A stretch of DNA of 64,000 nucleotides from Paraburkholderia phenoliruptrix (GCF_019511605.1 NZ_JAEUAV010000009.1:62001-126000), one strand, 5' to 3'. Positions 26,927 through 37,625 are shown, numbered from the stretch's first letter. Notes: generated from the sequence alone by a model not told the origin. A program made the numbers and translations.

Positions 26927-26976
26927 AAACGCCATCGCGCCGCAATGGGTTACGCCTTTGCGGCGCGATGGCGTTT
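26927..26976. terminator. Bidirectional hairpin between cheW and cheB
   Basis: AAACGCCATCGCGCCGCAA at 26927-26945 pairs perfectly over 19 bp with 26958-26976; the loop is 12 nt. The stem starts with AAA and ends with TTT, so it can act on both strands. It sits between two convergent stops (26920 and 27031). Confidence 0.85.
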
Positions 26977-27030
26977 ACACGTGGAAAGAGTTGGATGCAG
27001 CGGGACAGAGTTCGAAGCGCCGCGCGGCAA

Positions 27031-28116
27031 TCAGCTGCGTTGCGCCTGAACCAGCGCGATCTCCTTGCTGATCGCTGAAAGCGGCACCACCTTGTCGACG
27101 CCGCCGCGTTTGATCGCTTCCCGCGGCATGCCGAATACGACGCAGCTCTCCTCGTCCTGCGCGACTGTACGCGCACCGGCGGCATGCATTTCGGCAAGCC
27201 CGGCCGCGCCGTCGTCGCCCATGCCGGTCATGATGATGCCCAGCGCGTTGCGGCCCGCGCTGCGGGCCACCGAGCGAAACAGTACGTCGACGGAGGGACG
27301 ATGGCGATTGACGAGCGGTCCGTCGATGACGTCGACGACATGTTGCGCGCCGCTGCGACGCACAGCCAGATGCTTGCCGCCTGGCGCGATCAGCGCACGG
27401 CCCTGCGTTACCCGATCGTTGGACTGAGCTTCCTTGACCTCGATTTCGCAAAGGCGATTGAGCCGCTCGGCAAACGCCGCCGTAAACTTTTCGGGCATGT
27501 GCTGCACGACGACGATGCCAGGTGAAACACGCGGTAGCGCCGTCAATACGACTTCGAGCGCTTGCGTGCCACCCGTCGACGTGCCGATCGCCACAATGCG
27601 CTCGGTCATTTGCGAGAGTGCGCCCGATGTGCCGGGCACGCCCGGCGGCAACACCGCATCCGCCGTATGTTTGGGCACAGGAGCGGCTACGGGATGTCTG
27701 CGCGCTAGCCGCGTGGCATTCACGCGCGTTGCAGCGCGAATCGTCGTGGTCAGTTCTTCGGCGCTCTCCAGCAGAAACTGCTTGAGACCGAGCCGAGGCT
27801 TGGCGACAACCGACACAGCGCCTGCCGCCATCGCGTCGATGGTCGTGCGGGCGCCTTTCTCGGTGAGCGTGGAGCAGATCACGACGGGCGTGGGCCGCTC
27901 CGCCATGATTTTCTTGAGGAACGTAATGCCGTCCATACGCGGCATCTCGACGTCAAGCAGGATTACGTCGGGCCAGCCGTGCACGAGACGGCTCATCGCG
28001 GCGATGGGGTCTGCGACCGCATCCATCACTTCGATACCAGCCTCCGTGAGCATGCCGGACACCACCTGCCTGACGACAGCGGAGTCGTCTACGATCAATA
28101 CACGGATTCGAGCCAT
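27031..28116 (-). CDS. cheB: Chemotaxis protein-glutamate methylesterase/glutaminase CheB
   Basis: 361-aa receptor demethylase. Receiver domain with phosphoacceptor Asp55 ([11 protein letters not shown]). Catalytic methylesterase domain from about residue 172 with Ser180 in GTSTGG, His206 in VVQHMP and Asp301 or Asp302 in TGMGDDGA. Family length is normal. Last gene of the minus-strand chemosensory operon, 12 bp after cheR. With CheR it sets receptor adaptation; phosphorylation by CheA should activate it. Confidence 0.95.
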   Translation of the reverse strand: MARIRVLIVDDSAVVRQVVSGMLTEAGIEVMDAVADPIAAMSRLVHGWPDVILLDVEMPRMDGITFLKKIMAERPTPVVICSTLTEKGARTTIDAMAAGAVSVVAKPRLGLKQFLLESAEELTTTIRAATRVNATRLARRHPVAAPVPKHTADAVLPPGVPGTSGALSQMTERIVAIGTSTGGTQALEVVLTALPRVSPGIVVVQHMPEKFTAAFAERLNRLCEIEVKEAQSNDRVTQGRALIAPGGKHLAVRRSGAQHVVDVIDGPLVNRHRPSVDVLFRSVARSAGRNALGIIMTGMGDDGAAGLAEMHAAGARTVAQDEESCVVFGMPREAIKRGGVDKVVPLSAISKEIALVQAQRS

Positions 28117-28128
28117 CGATATGTCGCC

Positions 28129-28938
28129 TCAATGACCGGCGCGGCCGGGCTTACGGTAAATCGAAGGGGCAACCGGAATCAGGTCGATGCCGAGGTCATG
28201 CAGGCTCTCCGAGTGTCCGATGCAAAGATAGCCGTCGGGACGCACCATCGAAACGACGCGCTGAACAACTTCGCGTTTTGTCGGCGGGTCGAAATAAATC
28301 ATGACGTTGCGCAGGAACGCTACGTCGAAGCGCCCCAAGTCAGGCAACGGCGCGACGAGATTCGCCTGCGCGAAATGCACGTGCTGGCGCAGCGACCGCT
28401 CGACGAGCAGCGTGCCTTCCTGCACACCCGTCCCGCGCAAGCAGAACCGTTTGCGGTAGTCGGCCGGCATCTGGCGCGCGCGAATGTCGGGGTAATGGGC
28501 GCGCTGCGCGGCCTGCAGCATGCGCGTGCTGATGTCTGTGCCGACGACCTCGAACGGCCGGACGCCAAGGCGGTCAGCCAGGACCATCGCCATGCTGTAT
28601 GCCTCTTCGCCGCTCGAGCATGCCGCGCTCCATGTGCGGAACACCGTTGCCCGTGATTCGGACGCGACCGTGCCTAGAAAGTCGAAGTGCTTGGGTTCCC
28701 TGAAGAAGTACGTTTCGTTGGTGGTCAACAGATCGATGGCAATCTGTCGTTCGGCGCCATGCGCCTTGCTCGAAACCAGCGCGAAGTACGCACCGTAGGT
28801 GTCGAGCTGGCACGCGCGCAGGCGCTTGGCCAGCCGGCCGCTGACGAGCGCCTTCTTCGCGGGCGCGAGACTGATTCCGGCCGCGTCCAGAATGAAGGCT
28901 TGGAATTGCCTGAACTCGGTATCGGTAATTGCTTCCAT
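28129..28938 (-). CDS. cheR: Chemotaxis protein methyltransferase CheR
   Basis: 269-aa SAM-dependent receptor methyltransferase. N-terminal helical domain, then SAM domain with VFRTWSAACSSGEEAYSMAM (motif I region, about residues 97-116) and FDVAFLRNVMIYFD. Start at 28938 (MEAITDTEFRQFQ) chosen because CheR proteins begin at this helix; an in-frame ATG at 28983 would lie inside cheA. Lies 13 bp downstream of cheA. Confidence 0.93.
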   Translation of the reverse strand: MEAITDTEFRQFQAFILDAAGISLAPAKKALVSGRLAKRLRACQLDTYGAYFALVSSKAHGAERQIAIDLLTTNETYFFREPKHFDFLGTVASESRATVFRTWSAACSSGEEAYSMAMVLADRLGVRPFEVVGTDISTRMLQAAQRAHYPDIRARQMPADYRKRFCLRGTGVQEGTLLVERSLRQHVHFAQANLVAPLPDLGRFDVAFLRNVMIYFDPPTKREVVQRVVSMVRPDGYLCIGHSESLHDLGIDLIPVAPSIYRKPGRAGH

Positions 28939-28951
28939 CTGTCTGTGCTCG

Positions 28952-31018
28952 CTATTGCGTGGCGGCGAATGTCGCGCTGCCAACGTTCGGACTCGCGGGT
29001 CCGGCCATGGCCACCAGGTCGGCGATGTCGAGAATCAGCGCGACGTCGCCGCTGCCGAGGATGGTCGAGCCGCTTACGCCGCGCACTTTGCCGAATACCT
29101 TCGACAGCGGTTTGATGACGGTCTGAGCTTCACCCAGGAGACGATCGACCACCAGGCCCAAACGTTGGCCCGCATGCTTCACGACGACGATGTTCGGGCG
29201 CGCGCTTACAGGCCCATTCAGTTCGAAACGCTCGCGTAGTCGAATGAAAGGCAGCACTTGTCCGCGCAGGTCGGTGTAGTCGTGCGCGCCGCTCGCGGAA
29301 AATTCAACGCACTCTTCGACCGCATCGAGCGGCAGGATGAAGATGGAATCGCCGACGCAGACCTGGAAGCCCTCGATGATGGCGAGCGTCAGCGGCAATC
29401 TCACCGAAATCGTGGTGCCGATGCCCGCGCGACTGTGAACACCGATACTGCCGCGCAGCGCCGTAATGTTGCGCTTTACCACGTCCATGCCGACACCACG
29501 GCCCGACAGGTTCGTCACGCGTTCCGCCGTCGAAAAACCGGGCTCGAAGATGAGCGCATAGACTTCGTCGTCCGAAAGCGTTGCGTCCTGCGGCACCAGC
29601 CCGCGCTCCACGGCTTTTGCCAGGATGCGGTTCCGATCGAGCCCGCCGCCGTCGTCGCTCACTTCGATCACGATCGAGCCCGAATCATGGAAGGCATTCA
29701 GCGTGACCGTGCCCTGTTCGGGCTTGCCGCGCGCACGACGCACGTCGGCGGTCTCTATGCCATGGTCCATCGAATTGCGTACGAGGTGCGTCAACGGATC
29801 ACCGATTTTCTCGACGACCGTCTTGTCGAGTTCCGTGTCCTCGCCCTGGACCACCAGGTCGATGTGTTTGCCAAGCTCTTGCGCGACGTCGTGTACCACA
29901 CGACGAAAGCGATTGAACGTTCCGCCGATTTTCACCATGCGCAGTTGCAGCGCGCTGTCCCGCACTTTCTGTATCAGGCCGTTCAGCGTTGCCGCGGATT
30001 CGCGCAACTCGGTGTTCTGCGCCCTGCTCGCTGCCAGCTCCGTGCTGGCCGAGGCCGTGATGAGTTCGCCGACGAGATCAATCAGGTGGTCGAGCTTGTC
30101 TGCGTCGATGCGAATGGAGTGTGAGTCGGCAGACTTGTTTTCGCGCGTCGCGGCGCCGCTGCGGGTCGGCGTTGCGGCGGCAGTCGTTGCACCGTGGTCC
30201 TGGGGGCGGTGCTCCGTAACCGGAGCAATATCGTCCGGCGCTTCGGTAATGGGCGGTAACGGCGACGGCGCGGTTTCGTCGCTGTCGGTCCATATCTTCA
30301 GCTCGCAGTCGTCGCGAATGAACTCGAATGCGCCTTCGATGGCCTGTCTGCCCGCGTCGCTGAGCAGTTCGATATGGAAGTCGAGAAAACAGGCTTCGGG
30401 ATCGAGCGTGTCGAGCGACGGTACGCGGTCGCTATTTGCGCATACGCGTGCGATGTCGCCTAGCCGCGCAAGATAGAGAACGATCGAGAGGGGGTCCATC
30501 CCGTTGCGCAACACCGGCTCGCCACATTGCAGCGAGATCGACCAGCGTTGCATACCGGGCGCGGCAGTCGCTATGGCAGCGTCGTCCGGCGCGACATCGC
30601 AGGCGGTTTGCGACGCGGGTTGCGGCACAGCCAGATAACGGCTCAGGGCGTCCACGAGCGGCTGTGCCTGCGCGAGCAGCGCCTCGTCCAGGCAATTGCC
30701 TGTTTCGGCCGTCAGCTCCACGAGCTGACCGATGTGGTCCCCACACGCGAGCAGCAGCGAGGTCAGCGATTCGTCGATGCCGATCTCGTTGTCGCGCACA
30801 CGGTCGAGTACGCTCTCGACTACATGCGTGAACGCCACGATGCCGTCGATACCGAAGAGTCCCGACGACCCCTTGATCGTATGCGCCGCACGAAAAACGG
30901 CGTTGATCTCATCGCTCGGGTCGGCGCTCTCGCGCATGCTCAGCAGACCGTTCTCCATCTGCGCGAGCAGCTCGCGGCTTTCGGCGACAAACGTTTGCAG
31001 TGCGTCGTCGAGATTCAT
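28952..31018 (-). CDS. cheA: Chemotaxis histidine kinase CheA
   Basis: 688-aa CheA. P1/Hpt domain with His46 (AAHTIKGSSGLFG); a long linker, about residues 210-310, holding an unusual acidic segment where a P2 domain would sit; dimerisation domain at about 315-385 (KLDHLIDLVGELITASA); HATPase with VRNSMDHGIE, DDGGGLD and GRGVGMDVV; C-terminal CheW-like P5 domain from about 545 (ILPLDAVEECVEF). The start overlaps the preceding STAS gene as ATGA. Autophosphorylates in response to receptor state and phosphorylates CheY and CheB. Confidence 0.95.
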   Translation of the reverse strand: MNLDDALQTFVAESRELLAQMENGLLSMRESADPSDEINAVFRAAHTIKGSSGLFGIDGIVAFTHVVESVLDRVRDNEIGIDESLTSLLLACGDHIGQLVELTAETGNCLDEALLAQAQPLVDALSRYLAVPQPASQTACDVAPDDAAIATAAPGMQRWSISLQCGEPVLRNGMDPLSIVLYLARLGDIARVCANSDRVPSLDTLDPEACFLDFHIELLSDAGRQAIEGAFEFIRDDCELKIWTDSDETAPSPLPPITEAPDDIAPVTEHRPQDHGATTAAATPTRSGAATRENKSADSHSIRIDADKLDHLIDLVGELITASASTELAASRAQNTELRESAATLNGLIQKVRDSALQLRMVKIGGTFNRFRRVVHDVAQELGKHIDLVVQGEDTELDKTVVEKIGDPLTHLVRNSMDHGIETADVRRARGKPEQGTVTLNAFHDSGSIVIEVSDDGGGLDRNRILAKAVERGLVPQDATLSDDEVYALIFEPGFSTAERVTNLSGRGVGMDVVKRNITALRGSIGVHSRAGIGTTISVRLPLTLAIIEGFQVCVGDSIFILPLDAVEECVEFSASGAHDYTDLRGQVLPFIRLRERFELNGPVSARPNIVVVKHAGQRLGLVVDRLLGEAQTVIKPLSKVFGKVRGVSGSTILGSGDVALILDIADLVAMAGPASPNVGSATFAATQ

Positions 31019-31338
31019 CACGCGTGCTCCTGAAGAACCGATAGCGTTTCCGTCGACGGCTGCGCTTGCGCCAATGTCGATGGCACACCTAATAGCGCGA
31101 GTGTCGCGAGTACAGCGTCGCTCGCGCCGAAGAACTCGCATATCTGCTGGCGCTCGGCCGCAAGGCGTCGCGCGGCGACGAGCAGTTGCACGCCGGCGCA
31201 GTCGATCTCTGGTACGGCGGACAGGTCAAAGTGAACGGAGACGCCGCGCTTGAGCGCCTCCAGCATGAACTCCTTGAGTTCAGCGGCGTGATAGATCGTC
31301 ATCGGCACTTCGATCGGCGCGGTATAGGCGGCATTCAT
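31018..31338 (-). CDS. STAS-domain protein in chemotaxis operon
   Basis: 106-aa single STAS domain, the fold of anti-sigma-factor antagonists. The phosphorylation loop, usually DSxG, reads DCAG (EIDCAGVQLLVAARRLA), so the serine that partner-switching kinases modify is a cysteine. Start MNAAYTAPIEV at 31338; ATGA overlap with cheA. STAS genes between cheY and cheA occur in other non-flagellar chemosensory clusters, with little known about their role. No anti-sigma kinase is in the window. Confidence 0.8.
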   Translation of the reverse strand: MNAAYTAPIEVPMTIYHAAELKEFMLEALKRGVSVHFDLSAVPEIDCAGVQLLVAARRLAAERQQICEFFGASDAVLATLALLGVPSTLAQAQPSTETLSVLQEHA

Positions 31339-31361
31339 CGCACGTGTTCCGTCGTCGAGAT

Positions 31362-31730
31362 TCAAGGCAACACCAGCTTTTCGACGGCGGCGAGCAGTTG
31401 CGGCGGCTGGAACGGTTTGACGACCCACGCCTTGGCGCCCGCCTGTTGGCCTTCGCGTTTCTTCGCGTCCTGGCTCTCAGTGGTCAGCATGACGATCGGC
31501 GTGAACCTGTAGGCGGGCATCTGCTTGACCGCCTTGATGAACGCAATGCCGTCCATGTTCGGCATGTTGAGGTCGCTGATCATCAGGTGAACCTTCTGGC
31601 CTTGCAGTTTCGCGAGCGCGTCTTTGCCGTCGCATCCTTCGATGACCTGGTAGCCCGCGCCGCGCAGCGCAATTCCAACGACCTGGCGTACCGACGCAGA
31701 ATCGTCAACGATCATGATGGTTTTGGCCAT
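31362..31730 (-). CDS. cheY: Chemotaxis response regulator CheY
   Basis: 122-aa stand-alone receiver domain. Acidic pair Asp9-Asp10 (IVDDSAS), phosphoacceptor Asp53 (ISDLNMPNMDG), switch Thr in MLTTES, Lys in VVKPF. Start at 31730 has GAGGAC upstream; the reading frame opens four codons earlier. Second gene of the operon, 8 bp after the first. No CheZ phosphatase or CheC/CheX is nearby, so dephosphorylation relies on intrinsic hydrolysis or distant genes. Confidence 0.93.
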   Translation of the reverse strand: MAKTIMIVDDSASVRQVVGIALRGAGYQVIEGCDGKDALAKLQGQKVHLMISDLNMPNMDGIAFIKAVKQMPAYRFTPIVMLTTESQDAKKREGQQAGAKAWVVKPFQPPQLLAAVEKLVLP

Positions 31731-31738
31731 GCTGGTCC

Positions 31739-32896
31739 TCAAAAGAAAGTAATGTCGGAATCAGTGTTGGTCGATTGCGCCTGCTCTTGCGGAGGGAGCT
31801 GCGCTTTGCCCCGATGCAGCGCGCGCTCCTCGTCCATCGCATAGGTGCGCTCAAGCTCGTCGAGCAATGCCGTGGCATCGAGCATCGGCACTGCGGCGCC
31901 GGCTTCGTATTGCCCGCAGTGCTGATCGACAACGGCGGGAAGGCGCTCAATGTTGGCCTTCACGTGCTGCATGATCTGGCTCACGCGGTCCTGAAACTGC
32001 AATTGCACCAGTGCCTCGTACACTTCGGCCTTGATGCTGCGGCTTTCGCCGCGCAGCAGTTCGGTAGCCGATTCGAGCGAGGACGTGAACTCGCGGAAGC
32101 GGATCAGGACCTGCTCGATGGCGCGTTGCGAGTCAGACATCGCCACGGTGTCCTGCTCGGCGGTCTCTTCTGCTGCGTGACATGCGGAGACGATAGCGTT
32201 GCGGATCGTTTCGATTTTGGCGGCAATGCTCACGCCCGTTTCGCTCGACCGGCGCGACAGAGCGCGCACTTCCTGTGCGACGGTCGCAAATCCGCGCCCC
32301 AGGTCGCCCGCATGCGCGGCCTCAATGGCCGCATTGATCGCAAGCAGGTTAGTCTGTTGCGTAACGAGCTTGATCGCTTCGACCATCTCGCTCAGTTCAT
32401 CGATAACGCCGTGCAGGCCCTGCACCTTGGCGAGCATTTCGGCCTTGCTATCCATGGCGGCGCGCAGCCGTTGCACGACGGCCTGCAATTCGAGTTCGCT
32501 GGAGGCATAGACGTTGTTGCCACCGGACGCGCCTTCGCCGCTCGTCGAAACGCCCAGCACCGTATCGAGCCGCGAAGCAATGTCGCCGAATCGTCCGCTC
32601 AACGCGGTGACGGCATCTTCCATTTGCGTGCGCGACGATTCGATATGGCGAGCCCAGACGGGCGCCAGTGTGTCGCTGAACGCGCGCTGGCTGTCGAGGT
32701 AACGGGACAATTGCTGCAAGAAGCGGGCGTCGACGTTGCGCTGCCGTACGCCGGCGAAGATACCTGCGATTGCAAGCCCTGCGCCGATGGCGCCGCCGCT
32801 GGTGCTGAACGACGAAACGGCGAAGCAGGCGAGCGCACCGCCGCATCCGAGGAGCGGCGCCGCGAGCCAGACCAATCTATTTTGCGTATGCTTCAT
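31739..32896 (-). CDS. Atypical methyl-accepting chemotaxis protein with short N-terminus
   Basis: 385-aa receptor-like protein, first gene of the che operon. Two closely spaced N-terminal helices (about residues 8-28 and 33-50) with only a few residues between them, so there is no periplasmic sensor domain. A shortened signalling domain follows, with tip [22 protein letters not shown] and [16 protein letters not shown] near residue 185. The C-terminal part after 290 contains [15 protein letters not shown], a motif seen in cytosolic chemoreceptors and CheZ-like helices, and the chain ends DITFF. Probably senses membrane or cytoplasmic state. Confidence 0.85.
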   Translation of the reverse strand: MKHTQNRLVWLAAPLLGCGGALACFAVSSFSTSGGAIGAGLAIAGIFAGVRQRNVDARFLQQLSRYLDSQRAFSDTLAPVWARHIESSRTQMEDAVTALSGRFGDIASRLDTVLGVSTSGEGASGGNNVYASSELELQAVVQRLRAAMDSKAEMLAKVQGLHGVIDELSEMVEAIKLVTQQTNLLAINAAIEAAHAGDLGRGFATVAQEVRALSRRSSETGVSIAAKIETIRNAIVSACHAAEETAEQDTVAMSDSQRAIEQVLIRFREFTSSLESATELLRGESRSIKAEVYEALVQLQFQDRVSQIMQHVKANIERLPAVVDQHCGQYEAGAAVPMLDATALLDELERTYAMDEERALHRGKAQLPPQEQAQSTNTDSDITFF

Positions 32897-33519
<623 letters not shown>

Positions 33520-33762
33520 CATCGACGTGCTGCACTGCCGGATGCCGCCGCCACGAGGCGCCCTGTTCGCGCGCTCACTGACTACATGGGCCATGCTCGG
33601 TCCTTGTCATTTCAACGAAAAGGCCCCTATTCCCCAAGCTGATCGCAACGTTGGGACCTGTCACATTCGCCTAACCTGCACGTATCGATGCATGTCTTTG
33701 CAATCAGTACCGATCAATCGCGCGCTGTTGAATAACAGCCCAAGCCCGCTTTCTGCAAGGTT

Positions 33763-35844
33763 ATGGTGAAACCAGTCCAACTTACCGCCGCGACAGGCGC
33801 GGCACTTGCCCTCTTCCTGTCCGCTTGCGGCGGAAGCACCTCAACGTCCACTTCGGGCGCCGTGTACATGGGGCCCGTTGCCAATGCTTCCGTGAGCGCC
33901 TATGCAATCGCACCGGACGGTTCCGTGGCCGACACGCCGCTTGCGACGGGCAGCACCCGCAGCGACGGCACGTTTTCTCTTCCCGGCAATCTGCGCTACC
34001 CCGTGCTGATCCGGGCGACGGGCGGCGCCTATGAAGAAGAATCGACGGGTGAAAAGACCGCGATGCCGGGCGAGATCGACGCCGTGTATCTCAGCGCGCC
34101 GTCACAGATGATTGTGTCCGTCTACTCGAACGCCGTGGTCGCGGATGCGCGGGCGGCGGGTGGCCTCACTGCAGGCAACGTCGCTGCCGCCATGTCGCGC
34201 GTGAACGCCTTCGCTGGCGACATCGACGTGCAGCAGACGGCTCCTGCCTTCGTCACGGCAAATGCGGCGAGCGGATCGGCTGACGTATCGAACGGCGCGA
34301 AAATGGCGCTCGCGCTCGGCGCGGAATCGCAAAGCCGGACGTCGACGGGTGTTTCCATCGCCGGCAGCACGCAAAACATCGTGAGCCAGTCCGCGAACGG
34401 CGACACGCTCGCCGAATGCAACGCGGGCGCGGGCAACCCGTCGGACGACGGCACAATCGCCGCGCCCGACGGCGCCAACTGTGCGGTCAGCACAGGCACG
34501 GTGGACTTCATGGGCAATCCGCGCAACCGTTCGGGCATCACATCGCTCGCCGCGCTCAAGCAGATCATTCCGGGCAAGACCGCCAACATTACGGTGAGCA
34601 GCCAGGCCTGCCACGATCGCATCGCGCTTTACAGCGAACAGCGCTCCCTTTTCATGGCCCGCCGAGACGATGTACAGGCGCGGTTGGGTGGCACCCTAAC
34701 GTCGGACAACTGGTCGAGCTTCCCCGACGCAGGTTCGTGGGGACCACGCGCCGCGCAGTACGGCGCCATTGCGACCAGTTCATGCGCCGCCGACGGCCCC
34801 ACCTTCCAGCGTGAACTGCTGATGGCCGTCGAGAACTACTGGATCGACCAGAACCTGAACTATTGCCACCATCACATTCCTGGCTGGGTGCCGCCCGCCT
34901 CCCGGCCCTCGTTCTTCAACTCCTATGTGAAATCGACCAAGATGACTTGCACGCCGCATCGCGCGAGCAACGGCGCGCAGACACTCGCGACGCTCACGAA
35001 TGCCGATATCAAATGGCAAGGTGTCGATTGCTCGGACTTCACCTCGTGGGCCTACAACTTCGCAGGTGTCACGCACGCGAGCGGAAATCTGCAGACGGGC
35101 ATCGGTACGCAGGCATGTTCGATCGGCACAGACCCGCTGGTGTCCGTGACGGATCAGGCTGGCGTCCTGCTCGACATCAATCAGGACAATATCGAGCAAC
35201 TGGTCGATCGCTTGCGGCCGGGCGACCTGTTGTACATCACGGAATCCGCGCTGCCGAAATCTGCCCCTGCGAACGTGGCGTCGGGATTCGTGGTGTCGCA
35301 CGTGGTGACATGGACGGGGATGCGTTTCAGCGACCTGCGCAACGGACCCGAAGGCCAGTACTACGATCCCGCGACGGCCGGTCAACCAGGCTCCCGTCTT
35401 GGCGTCGACTTCGCGAATTACTTCAAGCGCGCTGACGGTTTGAAGACGAAGGTCGATCTGTCGCAACTGGGTACGACGGACATGGACCCGTGGATCATCA
35501 TCGACAGTCACTACGCGGGTCCCGCGTATCGTCCGTTCATTCTGAAGACGTCGAAGCTGGGCGCGGACTGGTATGTAACGAGTTTGTCGAATGTGCGCCG
35601 CGTTATCGACGCCGACTCTGCCCGCAGCGACCCCGACCTCGCACCGCTCATTATTACCAAAGAAGCGACGCAGCAGGGGCAGTTCAGCAAGATGGTCACT
35701 TTGAGCTCGCAGCAGTCGCGCGATTCGTCGGCGGGACACAAGCTCGTCTATCAGGTCTCCGGCGCCACGGGTACGCCGACGTGTTACCGCGTCGCGACAA
35801 AGACGCTTGACGCCGCGAGCGCTTCCACAACGGCCGCCAGGTAA
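33763..35844 (+). CDS. Lipoprotein with NlpC/P60-like catalytic residues
   Basis: 693-aa envelope protein. Lipoprotein signal with lipobox LSAC, Cys22. Residues 30-95 resemble a carboxypeptidase-regulatory-like beta-sandwich (VANASVSAYAIAPDG, STRSDGTFSLPG). The C-terminal half shows GVDCSDFTSWAYN (Cys423), FVVSHVVTWTG (His513) and IIIDSHYAGPAYRPF (His583), the order Cys-His-His of NlpC/P60 cysteine peptidases that cut cell-wall peptides. DRLRPGDLLYI before the first His is also typical of that fold. The region 275-410 has five cysteines and no recognised domain. ATG at 33763 is close to its AAGG site; GTG at 33766 is possible. Exact substrate unknown. Confidence 0.75.
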   Translation: MVKPVQLTAATGAALALFLSACGGSTSTSTSGAVYMGPVANASVSAYAIAPDGSVADTPLATGSTRSDGTFSLPGNLRYPVLIRATGGAYEEESTGEKTAMPGEIDAVYLSAPSQMIVSVYSNAVVADARAAGGLTAGNVAAAMSRVNAFAGDIDVQQTAPAFVTANAASGSADVSNGAKMALALGAESQSRTSTGVSIAGSTQNIVSQSANGDTLAECNAGAGNPSDDGTIAAPDGANCAVSTGTVDFMGNPRNRSGITSLAALKQIIPGKTANITVSSQACHDRIALYSEQRSLFMARRDDVQARLGGTLTSDNWSSFPDAGSWGPRAAQYGAIATSSCAADGPTFQRELLMAVENYWIDQNLNYCHHHIPGWVPPASRPSFFNSYVKSTKMTCTPHRASNGAQTLATLTNADIKWQGVDCSDFTSWAYNFAGVTHASGNLQTGIGTQACSIGTDPLVSVTDQAGVLLDINQDNIEQLVDRLRPGDLLYITESALPKSAPANVASGFVVSHVVTWTGMRFSDLRNGPEGQYYDPATAGQPGSRLGVDFANYFKRADGLKTKVDLSQLGTTDMDPWIIIDSHYAGPAYRPFILKTSKLGADWYVTSLSNVRRVIDADSARSDPDLAPLIITKEATQQGQFSKMVTLSSQQSRDSSAGHKLVYQVSGATGTPTCYRVATKTLDAASASTTAAR

Positions 35845-36290
35845 TACGCCCAGTGCACCGCTCAGAGGCGGAGCTTCACAGATATCTCACGTGCGGGCAC
35901 ACAGCAACGCGTTCGTTCTGAACGTCCTGTGTCTGCACGTGATGCATTGACGCCTCAAGGTCCGAGGGCTGAAGCCGTGATGCACACGCAAGCACGGTGC
36001 AATCGCGCTCCTCGGACGTGCCAGGCGGGTGCTTGGGGACACGCGCATAGCCCAGCGGAAGAAACGCGCAATCAACGGCAGTTTCACGCTTTTGTTCGGT
36101 GCATCGCCAGGGTGACCGGTGCCTTAAGCTTTGGCGATTAAGATGTCATGCCAGACGCCCGCCTCATGGATGAGCGAACGCTGTCGCGGTGACGGCTACC
36201 TGGAATTGATCCTGACGCCATGAGTATCCTCATTCTTACCGAACCGATACGATCCGTTTCCTCTCCCAAGTCCGACCGCGGCAGGAAGTG
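35845..36290. other. Intergenic, no gene seen
   Basis: 446 bp between two plus-strand genes. Short frames exist on both strands but show no coding character. An AGGAA site at 36283-36287 belongs to the next gene. Confidence 0.4.
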
Positions 36291-37625
36291 ATGCGTGCTC
36301 TTTGCAGATGGCGTTCCGAGAGCAGGATGGCACGCGGCCTTCTGGCCAGGATCGCGCTTGTCGTTCTGTCGGCAATCCTGACGACCATGCTCGTCTTCTG
36401 GCTGCTAAGACCGGCGGTTCCGCGCAGCATCACCATCAGTACCGGTCAACCCGACAGCTCGCTCAACTGGATGGGCAGGCAATACGCCAAGGTTCTTGCG
36501 CGCTATGGCATCACGCTCAAGGTTGTGACCTCCGATGGCTCGCGGCAGAATCTGGAGCGTCTGCTCGATCCCGCTCAGCAAGTCGACGTGGCGCTGGTTC
36601 AGGGCGGCGTCGCCGCAGAGCAGCAAGCCGCCGAACTCATGTCGCTTGGCAGCGTGACTTATGTGCCGTTGCTGGTCTTCCATCGCGGCAATGTCTTGAC
36701 GTCCTTGTCGCAACTCAGCGGCAAGCGCATCGCAATCGGCCGTGAAGGCAGCGGCACGCGCGAGCTGTCGCTCAAACTGCTGGCGGTGAACGGCGTGACG
36801 CCCGACGCAGACACGACTCTGCTCTCGACAGACGGCCTCGAAGCAGCCACTCAGCTCGTCAACGGCGACGCCGATGCCGTCATCCTGAGTGGAGATTCGG
36901 CCACGCGCGCGCTCATGTTGCGTTTGTACAAAGTACCGGGCATCTCCCTGATGGATTTTGCCGATGCGCCCGCCTACACGCGGCGCTTTTCGTATCTCGA
37001 CGAGATCGACCTGCCGCCCGGCATACTCGATCTCGGCCGGCGTATTCCGCCGCAGACCGTGCACCTGATCGCGCCCACTGTCGAGCTCGTGGCGCGCAAG
37101 GGCCTGCATCCCGCACTTTCCGATCTGCTCATCGAGGCGGCACAGGAGGTCCATGGAAAGTCGACGATTATGCAGAAGGCAGGACAGTTTCCGAATTCGA
37201 TCGCACGTGATTTTCCGATCAGCGAGGAGGCGACTCGCTACTACCGTTCCGGAAAGAGCTATCTGTACCGCAAGCTGCCCTTCTGGCTCGCGTGTGCGAC
37301 GGATCGTGCGCTCCTGCTGCTCGTGCCGCTCATGGTGCTGATTGTTCCGGCGCTTCGACTCATTCCCGCGTTATATCGCTGGCGAATCCGATCGCGAATC
37401 TACCGGTTCTATGGCCGTCTGCTGGCGGTCGAGCGCAAGGCACTCGCACTCGGTGACGACGACGACCGTTACCCGCTGCTTGCCGAGCTGGTTTCCGTTG
37501 AACAGTCGCTGGACCGCATACGGCTTCCGCTTGCGTATGCGGACGCTCTTTACATCTTGCGCGAGCATATCGTCCTCGTGCGGACGCGTCTTGGCGTCAT
37601 GATAGAAGGCTCTCTCCAGGGATGA
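36291..37625 (+). CDS. TAXI-family TRAP transporter solute-binding protein, membrane anchored
   Basis: 444 aa. N-terminal transmembrane helix at about 17-40 acts as an uncleaved anchor. The TAXI binding domain spans about 45-320: ITISTGQPDSSLNWMG, IAIGREGSGTRELSLKLL and VNGDADAVILSGDS are typical. A second hydrophobic pair at about 328-360, rich in Leu/Val, is followed by a basic and helical cytoplasmic tail of about 80 residues. Binding proteins with this extra C-terminal membrane part are known in proteobacteria. No TRAP permease gene is adjacent, so a sensor role is possible. Confidence 0.85.
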   Translation: MRALCRWRSESRMARGLLARIALVVLSAILTTMLVFWLLRPAVPRSITISTGQPDSSLNWMGRQYAKVLARYGITLKVVTSDGSRQNLERLLDPAQQVDVALVQGGVAAEQQAAELMSLGSVTYVPLLVFHRGNVLTSLSQLSGKRIAIGREGSGTRELSLKLLAVNGVTPDADTTLLSTDGLEAATQLVNGDADAVILSGDSATRALMLRLYKVPGISLMDFADAPAYTRRFSYLDEIDLPPGILDLGRRIPPQTVHLIAPTVELVARKGLHPALSDLLIEAAQEVHGKSTIMQKAGQFPNSIARDFPISEEATRYYRSGKSYLYRKLPFWLACATDRALLLLVPLMVLIVPALRLIPALYRWRIRSRIYRFYGRLLAVERKALALGDDDDRYPLLAELVSVEQSLDRIRLPLAYADALYILREHIVLVRTRLGVMIEGSLQG

